Shown here one piece after another: positions 25,302 to 33,033 of a stretch of 54,965 nt of DNA. A model generated the notes under the pieces. It searched no databases. It saw nothing but the letters and a program-made list of their open reading frames with translations, and was not told where the DNA came from. The DNA comes from DATACN01 sp038215095 (GTDB taxonomy: Bacteria > Actinomycetota > Thermoleophilia > Solirubrobacterales > Thermoleophilaceae): NCBI GenBank assembly GCA_038215095.1, contig JBBQRG010000008.1, forward strand, positions 1-54,965, read 5' to 3'. Position numbers and translations under genes: made by a program. Each line of letters opens with the position of its first letter. Within the stretch, counting starts at the first letter, position 1.

Positions 25302-26377
25302 GCCACGAGGCCGACGAGCAGCTCGCCCGGGACGCGGACCAGACCGCGCTCGACACGGACCAGACCCTGTCGGACATCGATCAGAGCGCTGCGGACGAGG
25401 ACGGCTTCGCCTCGGACACCGACACGACCGCGGCCGACCGTGACCAGGCGTCCGCCCGCGCGGATCAGCAGGCGTCCGACCAGGACCAGCTGGCGGCTGA
25501 GCGCGACCTGGCGGAGGGTCCGCCGGCCGACCCCGCACGCCAGCGCCGCTACGAGGTCTCGCGCGACGAGCGCAGGGCCAGCACCGCCGAGAGGGCCGCC
25601 ACCGCCGTGCGTCGCGCGCAGACCGCAGCCGAGCGCCTCGACGCCGCCGACCGCCGCGACGAGGCCAGCCGCTTGCGCGACCTGGCCGCCGAGGCACGCG
25701 ACCGCGCGGCCGATGCGCGCGACCGCCTGGCCGCGCGCATCGAGCCCACCGGGCCGGCCGCGGTGGCACGCGCGCAGGCAGCGGCGGACCGCAAGCGTGC
25801 GGCCGCGGACCGCGAGCGTGCCGCCGCCGACCGGGAACGGGCGGCCAAGGATCGCCAGCAGGTCCGCGCCGCCCTGTCCGAAGCACATCTCGACGAGCTG
25901 ACCGGCGCCTACCGGCGCGGGCTGGGCACGGTGGCTCTCCAGCGGGAGATCAACCGAGCCCGCCACTCCGGTGGCCGGTTGGTGCTGGCCTTCGTCGACG
26001 TGGACGGGCTGAAGGACGTGAACGACAGCCGCGGCCACGCCGCCGGAGACGCACTGCTGACGGACGTGGCCGCCACGATCCACTCCAAGCTGCGCTCCTA
26101 CGATCCGATCGTCCGCGTGGGCGGCGACGAGTTCGTGTGCGCGTTCTCGGACTTCGACCTGGACAGCGTGCGCCGCCGTTTCGACCAGATCCGCAGGGAC
26201 CTGGACGCCAAGCAGAAGGGTTACTCGATCAGCGTCGGATTGGCGGAGTTGGAAAGCAGCGACACGCTCGAGCAACTCACCGCGCGCGGCGATGCCGCGC
26301 TGTACGAGGCAAAGGCTCGCAAGCAGGCTGAGAAGTCCAGGCGCCGCTTCCTGCGCCGCGCGCTAGCGAATCACTAG
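25298..26377 (+). CDS. diguanylate cyclase with long heptad-repeat N-terminus
   Basis: 359 residues from a GTG overlapping the previous stop (GTGA). GGDEF is at 275-279 in 'VRVGGDEFVCAF', with an RSYD inhibitory I-site five residues upstream, so product inhibition is likely. 'LVLAFVDVDGLKDVNDSRGH' is the substrate and metal-binding strand. The first 180 residues are unusual: about nine seven-residue repeats such as DADQTAL, DTDQTLS, DIDQSAA, DRDQASA, then an Arg/Ala-rich part with AADRERA repeats. No membrane segment is present. The repeats should form a long charged coiled coil that dimerises the cyclase. The 3' end overlaps the convergent transpeptidase gene by 15 bp. Confidence 0.92.
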   Translation: MSHEADEQLARDADQTALDTDQTLSDIDQSAADEDGFASDTDTTAADRDQASARADQQASDQDQLAAERDLAEGPPADPARQRRYEVSRDERRASTAERAATAVRRAQTAAERLDAADRRDEASRLRDLAAEARDRAADARDRLAARIEPTGPAAVARAQAAADRKRAAADRERAAADRERAAKDRQQVRAALSEAHLDELTGAYRRGLGTVALQREINRARHSGGRLVLAFVDVDGLKDVNDSRGHAAGDALLTDVAATIHSKLRSYDPIVRVGGDEFVCAFSDFDLDSVRRRFDQIRRDLDAKQKGYSISVGLAELESSDTLEQLTARGDAALYEAKARKQAEKSRRRFLRRALANH

Positions 26378-27082
26378 CGGCGTGCCGATCGGCATCAGCT
26401 CGTAGAGCCGGCTGATCGCAGCGTTCGGGACGCGAATGCAGCCGTGCGACGGACGGCCCGGTATGAGGTTGGGCTCGTCGGTGCCGTGGACGCCGATCAC
26501 GCCGCCGCCGGGCCAGTCGCTGAGGCGCGAGTAGGCGCCGGTGCCGAAGGCGCGCGGGCCGTACAGCCCGCCCGAGTTCGGCACCTTGAACTTCTCGCGG
26601 ATCCAGAAGTTGCCCCCGGGGGTTGGGGTCCCGGGCTTGCCCACGCCGACCGGTGAGCGCCAGATCCGGTGGCCGGAGCGGAAGAGGGTGGCCCGGAGGC
26701 TGCGGCGGTCCACGACCAGGCGAGTGCTGACGCGGTAGAGAGGACCCAGCGCGGAGGCGCGGACCCAGCCGATCCGCCCATTGGGGCGCATCGGGATGCG
26801 GATCCGCAGCCAGGTGTGCCCGAGGTGGTCGCGGTAGCGGCGCAGGACCGGGTAGACCTCGAGCAGGCCGTCCTCGGTGAGGTAGTGCGTACGTGCGACC
26901 CGCGTCGAGCTCTGCGAGGGGCCCCGCCTGACCGCGGCGATGTGCTCGGTATGGGCCCAGTGGGCGAACGTGTGCCCATCAGTCAGCCGCACGCTCCCGT
27001 GCGGCTGGCCGGCCTCGCTCACCGCCGGCGGGAGAGCGAGGACGGTGAGGAGTGCGAGCCCCCCAAGCCAGGTCTTGATCAA
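26363..27082 (-). CDS. L,D-transpeptidase (YkuD), secreted
   Basis: 239 residues with a signal peptide ('WLGGLALLTVLALPPAVSEA'). An SH3-like region follows (about 45-115). The YkuD catalytic domain runs from about 118, with 'IGVHGTDEPNLIPGRPSHGC' ahead of 'IRV'. His and Ser/His are in place and Cys215 is the nucleophile. It cross-links peptidoglycan or could attach proteins to it. It is the last gene of the ice-binding run: its start overlaps the preceding stop by 4 bp. Confidence 0.92.
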   Translation of the reverse strand: MIKTWLGGLALLTVLALPPAVSEAGQPHGSVRLTDGHTFAHWAHTEHIAAVRRGPSQSSTRVARTHYLTEDGLLEVYPVLRRYRDHLGHTWLRIRIPMRPNGRIGWVRASALGPLYRVSTRLVVDRRSLRATLFRSGHRIWRSPVGVGKPGTPTPGGNFWIREKFKVPNSGGLYGPRAFGTGAYSRLSDWPGGGVIGVHGTDEPNLIPGRPSHGCIRVPNAAISRLYELMPIGTPLVIR

Positions 27083-28212
27083 CCCGTGAAGCGCGGAGCC
27101 GCCAGCGGGAGCGAGCAGCGCCCGAAGTGACGCCTGATCACCGAGTGGTTGCCCGCGCGGTCGAGCGCGATCACGGTGAGCCGGTGGCTGCCGACCCGCA
27201 GGCCGCGAGCGCTGATCCGAAGCGAGAAGCGCGTGCGGGTGGTCAGCAGGAGGCGCTTACCGTCGAGGTAGACCTTCACCCTGCGGATGCCGGCGCGGTC
27301 GCTGAGCCTGACGCTGGCGTTGAAGTCGCGCCTGGTGCAGACGACGCTGGCGCTCGGCGGCCGCGTGCCGGGCCTGGTGATGAGCGGCCGCGGGCGGACC
27401 CCGGGGAGCCCGGTGATCCGGATGCCCGGACCCCTGACGTCCGCGCCGGGTCCGGCGCTGCCCGCACCGCCGCCACCGCCGCCGGCGATGGTGCCGGGCG
27501 CGCACTCCGAACGGTTGATGGTGTCGTTGATCAAGGTCACTCCGCCGTTGCGCGCCAGGAGCCGGCCGTTGATAGTCGCTCCGTTATTCACCGAGATCGA
27601 CGTCAGGGCGAGGATGTTGCCCACGAACGCTGTCCGCGTTCCGAGCGTGCCGGAGCTGCCGAGCTGCCAGAAGACGTTGCACGGCTGCGCCCCGTTGATG
27701 AGGTTGACGCTGCTGTCGCTCGCCGTCGTCAACGTGGACGCGACCTGGAAGATGAACACCGAACGGGGGTCGCCCTGTCCGTCGAGCGTGAGGGCCCCGG
27801 TCAGCCCGAGCGAGGGAACCGAACCGGTCCTGTAGACGCCTGCGTTGAGCCTGCGGTTGCCCACGTCGGGCGGGAGGGTGGCGTTGCGCGGCCGGCCGGC
27901 TGCGTCCTTGTACGCGGTGACCAGGTCGCTCTTGGCGTTCTTCGCGACGGCATCCGTCACGTGCATCGCACCGTTGAGCGTGCCGGGCGGGAAGCCGGTG
28001 ACCGAGCTACCGGGGTGCAGGCCCAGGTCGCCGTTGATGACCGATGGGCCGGTGTTGGTGATGCTGCTCCCACCGAGAAGCGCGAAGCTGTTCACGGTGC
28101 CGAGGAGGACGGGCGGCGGTTCGGCCTGCGCGGTGCCCCCGAGTACCAGGGTCAGTAGGGCAGTGAGCAGGAGCAGGCCGTAGCGTCGGGCCGCGGTGCG
28201 CGTCATCGCCAT
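27079..28212 (-). CDS. DUF3494 ice-binding protein, secreted (copy 1)
   Basis: 377 residues. A signal peptide covers about 1-31. The DUF3494 ice-binding beta-solenoid spans about 36-240: 'VNSFALLGGSSITNTGPSVI', 'NGDLGLHPGSSVTGFPPGTL', 'LNAGVYRTGSVPSLGLTGAL' and 'VFIFQVASTLTTASDSSVNL'. A Gly-rich linker (about 243-256) leads to an Ig-like C-terminal domain with 'RRVKVYLDGKRLL' (about 285-370). DUF3494 proteins bind ice crystals or act as ice adhesins. The paralogue at 29977 has the same layout. A Shine-Dalgarno CCGCGGAGG precedes the start, and its own promoter-like element lies about 70 bp upstream. Confidence 0.92.
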   Translation of the reverse strand: MAMTRTAARRYGLLLLTALLTLVLGGTAQAEPPPVLLGTVNSFALLGGSSITNTGPSVINGDLGLHPGSSVTGFPPGTLNGAMHVTDAVAKNAKSDLVTAYKDAAGRPRNATLPPDVGNRRLNAGVYRTGSVPSLGLTGALTLDGQGDPRSVFIFQVASTLTTASDSSVNLINGAQPCNVFWQLGSSGTLGTRTAFVGNILALTSISVNNGATINGRLLARNGGVTLINDTINRSECAPGTIAGGGGGGAGSAGPGADVRGPGIRITGLPGVRPRPLITRPGTRPPSASVVCTRRDFNASVRLSDRAGIRRVKVYLDGKRLLLTTRTRFSLRISARGLRVGSHRLTVIALDRAGNHSVIRRHFGRCSLPLAAPRFTG

Positions 28213-28279
28213 GTGTATTCCTCCGCGGCTTGAAAGAACCGCCTATCGCTGGGGGGTCGAAACTCAGTCCTTCCGGAGC

Positions 28280-28314
28280 TGCATCGGCGCGCATCGCCAA
28301 CTCCTGCATCCCCC
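28280..28314 (-). promoter_or_regulatory. shared promoter-like element upstream of ice-binding copy 1
   Basis: On the minus strand it reads GGGGGAT, 20 bases, CCGATGCA. The same two blocks with the same 20-base spacing occur at 31118-31152 upstream of copy 2, with further matches downstream (TCC-GGA-GGAC). The CCGATG block resembles the -10 of sigma-28/WhiG promoters (GCCGATAA), but the rest does not fit well. Confidence 0.5.
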
Positions 28315-28339
28315 AAACGTGTGAACCTGCTCCGGAGCG

Positions 28340-28859
28340 CCGCAGCTCGCGAGCCGCGGAAACCACGCGAGGGTCGAACTGCGTTCCGCTGCAGCGCTCG
28401 AGTTCGGCCATGCCCGCCTCGGGGTCGATGCCGGCGCTGTAGGGGCGCCTGGTGATCATCGCGTTGAAGGCGTCGGCGACCCCGATGATGCGGGCGCCCA
28501 GCGGAATGTCCTCGCCGGCGACGTTGGGCGATGGAGCCGATCTCGCGAAGTGCGGTGTCGCCGGCCGCGTGCCCGAAGTTGTCGTTCAGCGCCTTGAAGT
28601 GGTCCACGTCGAGGAACACCACCGCGCAGCTGCCCTCCAGGCGCTGCGAGCGCGCGATCTCCTGGTTGATGGACGATGCCAGCGCCCTGTGATTCGGCAG
28701 CAGTGTCACGGGGTCGGTGGTGGCGAGCGCGGCGAGCTCGGTGTGCGCCCGCTCCAGCTCGCGGTGGGTCACCACCAGCTCACGCTGCGCGAAGCGCTGC
28801 CAGAGCGCGACGAGCAGCGTGACCACGGCGGCCGAGGCGAGCAGGCCTGCCGCGGTCAA
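28340..28859 (-). pseudogene. GGDEF / HD-GYP signalling gene with its middle deleted
   Basis: The first part (28859 to about 28526) encodes a membrane segment ('AAGLLASAAVVTLLVALW') and the front of a GGDEF domain: 'TDPVTLLPNHRALASSINQE', then 'CAVVFLDVDHFKALND'. It stops making sense after 'DTALREIGSIA', before the GGDEF motif. The sequence then continues in another frame with the end of an HD-GYP domain: 'AGEDIPLGARIIGVADAFNA', 'MITRRPYS', 'CSGTQFDPRVVSAARELR'. At least the rest of GGDEF and the HD-GYP catalytic core are missing. The start overlaps the upstream HDOD-LuxR stop (ATGA). A collapsed assembly is possible. Confidence 0.75.
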
Positions 28860-29977
28860 GACAGCCAGCCGCGCTCGGTGGCCAGCAATACGGCCTGGGC
28901 GCGGTCGAAGACTCCGAGCTTTGTGTAGACAGAGTGCAGGTGCGACCTGATCGTGCTGGTGGCCACCCCGAGCTCCTCGGCGATCTGCTCGTACACCTTC
29001 CCTCGCGCAAGCAGCCGCATGATCGTCGTCTGGCGGGCGGTGAGCGGCGACGGCTCGATCGGGCGCGCCTTGGCCGCTCCCTTCGGGAACTCGTAGAGCA
29101 GGGCGTCGAGCAGGGTTCCCTGCAGCCCGCAGCGCTGCGACACGGCCAGCAGCTCCGTCCGGTCGACGGGGTTCCCGGCCGAGTAGTGCACAAGCAGGTC
29201 CGCGAGCCGCAGCAGGGTGGCATCGCCGGCCTCATCGTCGGCGTGGTGGCGCTCGATCAGCGTTGCGATGCGATTGGGCAAGCCCAGGCGCCGCGCGAGC
29301 ACGCCGCCGACCACCGCGTGGTCGAGGCCCCAGGTCCGGCGCTCCTTGAGCAGCCGGTCGCACGCCGGCCCCTCGCTGCCGGTCTCGTAGTGTCCGTAGG
29401 ACTGGAGCACGACCAGCTTGCCGATGTCATGCAGCAGCGCGGCCACGCGGAGCTCGTCGGGCTTTTCCGCGAGCCCGTCGAGGATGAGCCGCTCGGTGGC
29501 GGCCAGCGTCGCGACCGCGTGCACGCGGAAGTGCTGGGCGGCTGTGCTCCAGTGATCCCGCTGCCCGAAGAAGTCGAACACGGGGATGGCCCGAGCCAGC
29601 GCATGCAGGGCGCCCGGGGGTGCCGCCGCAACGGCGTCCGGAATGCCGCAGATCGCCTGGGCTCGCTTGGTGCGAGCCTGGTTCGCCAGGCGCAACGCGC
29701 CGATCGCGAGAGCCGGGTCGGACTCGATCACGGCGACCGTCTGGCGCGCGGAGACATCCTCGCTGTTGAGCACGCGGAGCAGCCGGTCGCGCGAGTACGC
29801 GAGCGCCGGAAAGCGCTCGTACTCGGCCAACGCGTCGAGCAGGCGCTGTCCGTGTCCGCGCGGCGCAGTTGGCTTGGAGGCCGACTGATTGCCCGTTCGG
29901 CGGCGGTCGCTGAAGCGCGCACCGCTGGTCGCCGTCGGCGCGGAGGAGGGCCGGAGCGGGGTGCCGTTGCGGGCCAT
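28856..29977 (-). CDS. HDOD/HD-domain protein with C-terminal LuxR HTH
   Basis: 373 residues. The HDOD-type domain spans about 45-290: 'FPALAYSRDRLLRVLNSEDV', 'IESDPALAIGALRLANQA', then an intact 'AALLHDIGKLVV' with His183-Asp184 and 'HHADDEAGD'. Most HDOD domains lack the HD pair, so phosphohydrolase activity is possible here. The LuxR HTH is at about 309-370 ('LTARQTTIMRLLARGKVYEQ' and 'VATSTIRSHLHSVYTKLGVF'). It lies between the two ice-binding genes, overlapping both neighbours by 1-4 bp, and is the likely regulator of the locus. Confidence 0.87.
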   Translation of the reverse strand: MARNGTPLRPSSAPTATSGARFSDRRRTGNQSASKPTAPRGHGQRLLDALAEYERFPALAYSRDRLLRVLNSEDVSARQTVAVIESDPALAIGALRLANQARTKRAQAICGIPDAVAAAPPGALHALARAIPVFDFFGQRDHWSTAAQHFRVHAVATLAATERLILDGLAEKPDELRVAALLHDIGKLVVLQSYGHYETGSEGPACDRLLKERRTWGLDHAVVGGVLARRLGLPNRIATLIERHHADDEAGDATLLRLADLLVHYSAGNPVDRTELLAVSQRCGLQGTLLDALLYEFPKGAAKARPIEPSPLTARQTTIMRLLARGKVYEQIAEELGVATSTIRSHLHSVYTKLGVFDRAQAVLLATERGWLS

Positions 29978-31044
29978 CAGCGTGAGCCACAGCGCATGAA
30001 GTCGCGCTTCGTGACGGACAGGTTGCCCGCGCGGTCACGCGCGAACGCCGCGATCTTGTGGCGGCGTGGGCGCAGGTGGCGGACGCGGATGCGGACCGAG
30101 AAGCGGGTGCGGGCAGTGCGGTGCAGGAGCTTGCGGTCGAGGTAGACCTTGACTCGCCGGACGCCGGTGTTGTCGCGAATCCTGAAGCGCGCCGTGAAGT
30201 CGCGGCGGGCGCAGGTCCCTCGGCGGGCGCCCGGGACGCGGGAGATCCGCACGAGCGGACCGAGGGCGCCTCCGCTGATGGGGCCGGCGGCCGTGCCGAT
30301 GCCGCCCACGGGCCCGGTGCCGGGCAGGCAGTGCGAGCGCGTGACCGTGTCGTTGATCAACGTCACGGCGCCGGTGCGAGCGAGCAGGCTGCCGTCCACC
30401 GCTACGCGGTCGTTCAGCGAGATCGAGGCGAGAGCCATGATGTTCCCCTTGAAGGCCGTCCGCTCGCCCAGCGTCGCGGAGCTCCCGACCTGCCAGTAGA
30501 CGTTGCACGCCTGGGCCTCGTTTACGAGCTTGACCTGGCTGCCGGGTGCCGTGATCAGGGTGGACTCGATTTGGAAGATGAAGATCGCGTGCGGATCGCC
30601 CCGGCCGTCCAGCGTCAGGTTCCCGGTCAGCCCGAGGGAGGCGACGGACCCCGTCCGGTAGACGCCGGCGCCGAGCGATCGCCCGCCCAGGTTCGGCGGA
30701 ATCTTGGCGGTGAACGGCCGGGCGTCGGCGTCGGCGTAGGCGGTGACCGCCAGGTCGGTCTTGGCCTGCCGGGCGGCCGCGTCGTGCAGGTGCGCCGCAC
30801 CGTGGACCGTGCCGGGCGGGAAGCCGGTCACGGCGGTACCCGGATACAGGCCCAGGTCGCCGTTGATGACCGTGGGGCCCGTGTTCGTGACGGTGGAGCC
30901 GGCCAGTACGGCGTAGCTGTCGGCGCTGCCGAGCAGGACGGCGGACGGGTTGGCCTGCGTCGTGCTCACCAGTACGACGGCCAGCAACGGCGCAAGCGCG
31001 AGCAAGGCGAGGCTCGGAGGGACCGGCCTGCGAAATGCTGTCAT
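29977..31044 (-). CDS. DUF3494 ice-binding protein, secreted (copy 2)
   Basis: 355 residues, paralogous to 27079-28212 with the same order: signal peptide (about 1-31), DUF3494 domain (about 36-240; 'GLYPGTAVTGFPPGTVHGAA', 'LGAGVYRTGSVASLGLTGNL', 'IFIFQIESTLITAPGSQVKL'), short Gly/Pro linker, and a C-terminal Ig-like domain with 'RRVKVYLDRKLLHRTARTRF'. It is probably exported, with the solenoid binding ice. It is the first gene of the leftward run; its stop overlaps the next start. The Shine-Dalgarno CCGCGGAGG and the promoter-like element match those of copy 1. Confidence 0.92.
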   Translation of the reverse strand: MTAFRRPVPPSLALLALAPLLAVVLVSTTQANPSAVLLGSADSYAVLAGSTVTNTGPTVINGDLGLYPGTAVTGFPPGTVHGAAHLHDAAARQAKTDLAVTAYADADARPFTAKIPPNLGGRSLGAGVYRTGSVASLGLTGNLTLDGRGDPHAIFIFQIESTLITAPGSQVKLVNEAQACNVYWQVGSSATLGERTAFKGNIMALASISLNDRVAVDGSLLARTGAVTLINDTVTRSHCLPGTGPVGGIGTAAGPISGGALGPLVRISRVPGARRGTCARRDFTARFRIRDNTGVRRVKVYLDRKLLHRTARTRFSVRIRVRHLRPRRHKIAAFARDRAGNLSVTKRDFMRCGSR

Positions 31045-31117
31045 CTCTGTACCTCCGCGGCCTGGGGGTGCCGCGCGTTACGGGGACGAAGTCCGTGTGC
31101 CCGTCCCGTCCGGGATG

Positions 31118-31152
31118 TGCATCGGTACGGCCCAGAAAACGCTAAATCCCCC
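31118..31152 (-). promoter_or_regulatory. shared promoter-like element upstream of ice-binding copy 2
   Basis: The minus-strand reading is GGGGGAT, 20 bases, CCGATGCA, about 75 bp before the ATG. It matches the element at 28280-28314 in sequence and spacing. Confidence 0.5.
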
Positions 31153-31182
31153 GCACAGGGGAGTTTCGGAGGCTATGCGGCG

Positions 31183-31551
31183 CTAGCTCTGGATTAGTCC
31201 GATTGGGTGGCCCTCTGGATCGCTGAATTGACCGAGCGTGATGCCGGCGTCGGGGAGCTCCTCGGGTCCCATGAGGCGCTTGCCGCCGAGCTGCTCGGCC
31301 TTCGCCAGCGGTTGCTCGACGTCCGGGACTTCCACGTAGAAGGTCACGTGACCTTCGTAGCCCTCGGGGCCCTGCATGATGCCCCCACCGATGCCGACGC
31401 CGTCGGCGTTGGTGTTGCCGTCACGCTGGATGACGCCGTAGTTCATCGGGTTGTTGGAGTCGATCTCCCAGCCGAACAGGTCGCCGAAGTAGCTGCGCCG
31501 CTTGTCCCCGTTCTCGGCGATGACCTCGCAGTGGACGACGGGCTGGCCCAT
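31183..31551 (-). CDS. VOC-family (glyoxalase-like) protein
   Basis: 122 residues from the ATG at 31551. There are two beta-alpha-beta-beta-beta modules: 'HCEVIAENGDKRRSYFGDLF', 'GHVTFYVEVPDVEQPLAKAE' and 'TLGQFSDPEGHPIGLIQS'. His8 and Glu73 could be metal ligands. It matches the short single-domain VOC proteins common in actinobacteria, mostly of unknown substrate. It is divergent from the secreted protein at 31643, with a 14-bp dyad between them. Confidence 0.88.
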   Translation of the reverse strand: MGQPVVHCEVIAENGDKRRSYFGDLFGWEIDSNNPMNYGVIQRDGNTNADGVGIGGGIMQGPEGYEGHVTFYVEVPDVEQPLAKAEQLGGKRLMGPEELPDAGITLGQFSDPEGHPIGLIQS

Positions 31552-31613
31552 GCTGTCTCCTCTCACGCCGGACCGGGACTTCTTTCCGGGGCCCGTGTTG
31601 GGTGTGTGACAGC

Positions 31614-31627
31614 TGGTAGAGCTACCA
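31614..31627. promoter_or_regulatory. dyad TGGTAG-AG-CTACCA between divergent genes
   Basis: A perfect 6-bp inverted repeat lies in the 91-bp gap between the VOC gene and the secreted-protein gene, followed by a Shine-Dalgarno-like AAGGAG. It is a candidate operator; the regulator is unknown. Confidence 0.35.
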
Positions 31628-31642
31628 CAAGGAGCGTCACCG

Positions 31643-32182
31643 ATGGGAATCTCCAAGCGAACCCTGGCGGCCGCCTTCGCGGCCGGGGCGGCAGCGCTCG
31701 CGCTGGCCGTGGGGGCGATGGGCGCGACCGCGAGCGATGGGCACGGCAAGCACCACGGCAAGAAGCACGCCAGGGGCCACGCGGACCTGATCAACGCGTC
31801 GCTGGCGGGATCGCAGGTGGGCGATCCCGTGTTCCACGGCGTCAGCCCCGGCGGGGCCCCGTGGGCGCTGAAGCGCGGCCAGGTCGAGGTGCAGAGGCGC
31901 GGCCGGCTCGACCTCACGGTGAAGGGTCTCGTGATCCCGGGCGCGCCGGGCAACGGCACCCCCGGCCCCGTGACCACGATCAGCGCCTCGCTCTACTGCG
32001 GAGCGGACGCGAACACCACCGCGGCGGACACGAGCAAGTCGGTCCCGATCTCGCGCAAGGGCAACTCGAGCATTCGCGACCGGTCGTTCACGGTGCCCGC
32101 CACGTGCCTGGCGCCGGTGGTCCTGGTGCACCCCAACGGGGTCGCGGCCACCTACATCGCGCTGGACGGCCAGCGCCCGTAG
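31643..32182 (+). CDS. secreted protein of unknown function
   Basis: 179 residues. The start has AAGGAG 8-10 bp upstream. The signal peptide is clear ('MGISKRTLAAAFAAGAAALA' to about 'MGATAS'), followed by a His/Lys-rich segment ('DGHGKHHGKKHARGHAD', 32-48). The rest is beta-rich with two Cys (in 'ASLYCGAD' and 'VPATCLAP') that may form a disulphide. I do not recognise the family. Confidence 0.8.
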   Translation: MGISKRTLAAAFAAGAAALALAVGAMGATASDGHGKHHGKKHARGHADLINASLAGSQVGDPVFHGVSPGGAPWALKRGQVEVQRRGRLDLTVKGLVIPGAPGNGTPGPVTTISASLYCGADANTTAADTSKSVPISRKGNSSIRDRSFTVPATCLAPVVLVHPNGVAATYIALDGQRP

Positions 32183-32189
32183 CGCTCGT

Positions 32190-32516
32190 TCAGCCGCGGA
32201 TGCGGTCGTAGTTCAGTCGCAGCAGCTCGATGACGTCGCGGACATCCGCGGCGTCGTCGATGCTGCGTGCCGCCATCTTCGGGGAGTGGCGGTTCACGGG
32301 GTGGGGGCCGACCCGCCCCTGCTCCCGCAGCTCGGTACCAACGTCGCGCGGGAAGCCGAAGTGGGCGGCGTGATCTCCATGCAGGTGGCCGATCTCCTTG
32401 CCGTCGACCGTGAAGGCGAACTCGCCCCGGCTGCCGGGGCCGGCCTCCACGCCTGGCCACGAGGTGACCTCCTCGGTGATGCGCTGGCTGGGGCTCTGCG
32501 TGTTTGAAGTGGTCAT
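32190..32516 (-). CDS. luciferase-like domain protein (DUF5519)
   Basis: 108 residues. 'WPGVEAGPGSRGEFAFTVDG', 'KEIGHLHGDHAAHFGFPRDV' and 'ELLRLNYDRI' match the DUF5519 family ('luciferase domain', named for similarity to part of fungal luciferase; true activity unknown). Conserved His residues lie in 'GHLHGD' and 'VGPHPVNRHS'. It is divergent from soxR, with the SoxR-type box 14 bp from its start, so it is probably a SoxR-regulated gene. Confidence 0.75.
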   Translation of the reverse strand: MTTSNTQSPSQRITEEVTSWPGVEAGPGSRGEFAFTVDGKEIGHLHGDHAAHFGFPRDVGTELREQGRVGPHPVNRHSPKMAARSIDDAADVRDVIELLRLNYDRIRG

Positions 32517-32529
32517 GCGACCGACCCTA

Positions 32530-32547
32530 CAAGTTCAAGTGAACTTG
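32530..32547. promoter_or_regulatory. SoxR-type 18-bp box
   Basis: CAAGTTCA-AG-TGAACTTG is a perfect 18-bp dyad in the 67-bp gap between the DUF5519 gene and soxR. It is close to the known SoxR box (CCTCAAGTTAACTTGAGG). Confidence 0.8.
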
Positions 32548-32583
32548 AAGTCAAGGCCGATTCGTGGTTTCCTGTCTGTCTCC

Positions 32584-33033
32584 ATGGCGGATCTGCTCAC
32601 GATCAGCGAGGTCGCGCGGCGCAGCGGCGTGGCCGCCTCGGCGCTGCGCTTCTACGAGGAGCGCAGCCTGATCACCTCCGAGCGCGCCGGCTCGGGCCAC
32701 CGCCGCTATGCCCGCCCCGTGCTCCGGCGCATCGCCTTCATCGTGTTCGCGCAGCGCGTGGGGCTCACGCTCGAGGAGATCGGCGCCGAGCTCGACAAGC
32801 TGCCGCCGAACCGCGCGCCGAACCGGCGCGACTGGTCGCGCCTCTCCAGCCAGTGGGGCTCGCGAATCGACCAGCGCATAGCCGAGCTCGAGCGGCTCAA
32901 GCGCGGCCTGACCGACTGCATCGGCTGCGGCTGCCTGTCGCTCGGCCGCTGCCAGCTCGCCAATCCGGGCGACCGCGCGGCCGGCCTCGGCCCGGGCCCG
33001 CGCTACTGGATAGGCGACGCTCCGCTCGGATGA
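32584..33033 (+). CDS. soxR: SoxR redox-sensing MerR-family regulator
   Basis: 149 residues. The MerR HTH is at 5-40 ('LTISEVARRSGVAASALRFY'), followed by a dimerisation helix. A [2Fe-2S] cluster site is formed by Cys112, Cys115, Cys117 and Cys123 ('CIGCGCLSLGRC'), the exact SoxR spacing. In actinobacteria SoxR responds to redox-active compounds and usually controls a few oxidoreductases. Its targets here are likely itself with the downstream DsbA-like gene (4-bp overlap) and the divergent DUF5519 gene. Confidence 0.95.
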   Translation: MADLLTISEVARRSGVAASALRFYEERSLITSERAGSGHRRYARPVLRRIAFIVFAQRVGLTLEEIGAELDKLPPNRAPNRRDWSRLSSQWGSRIDQRIAELERLKRGLTDCIGCGCLSLGRCQLANPGDRAAGLGPGPRYWIGDAPLG

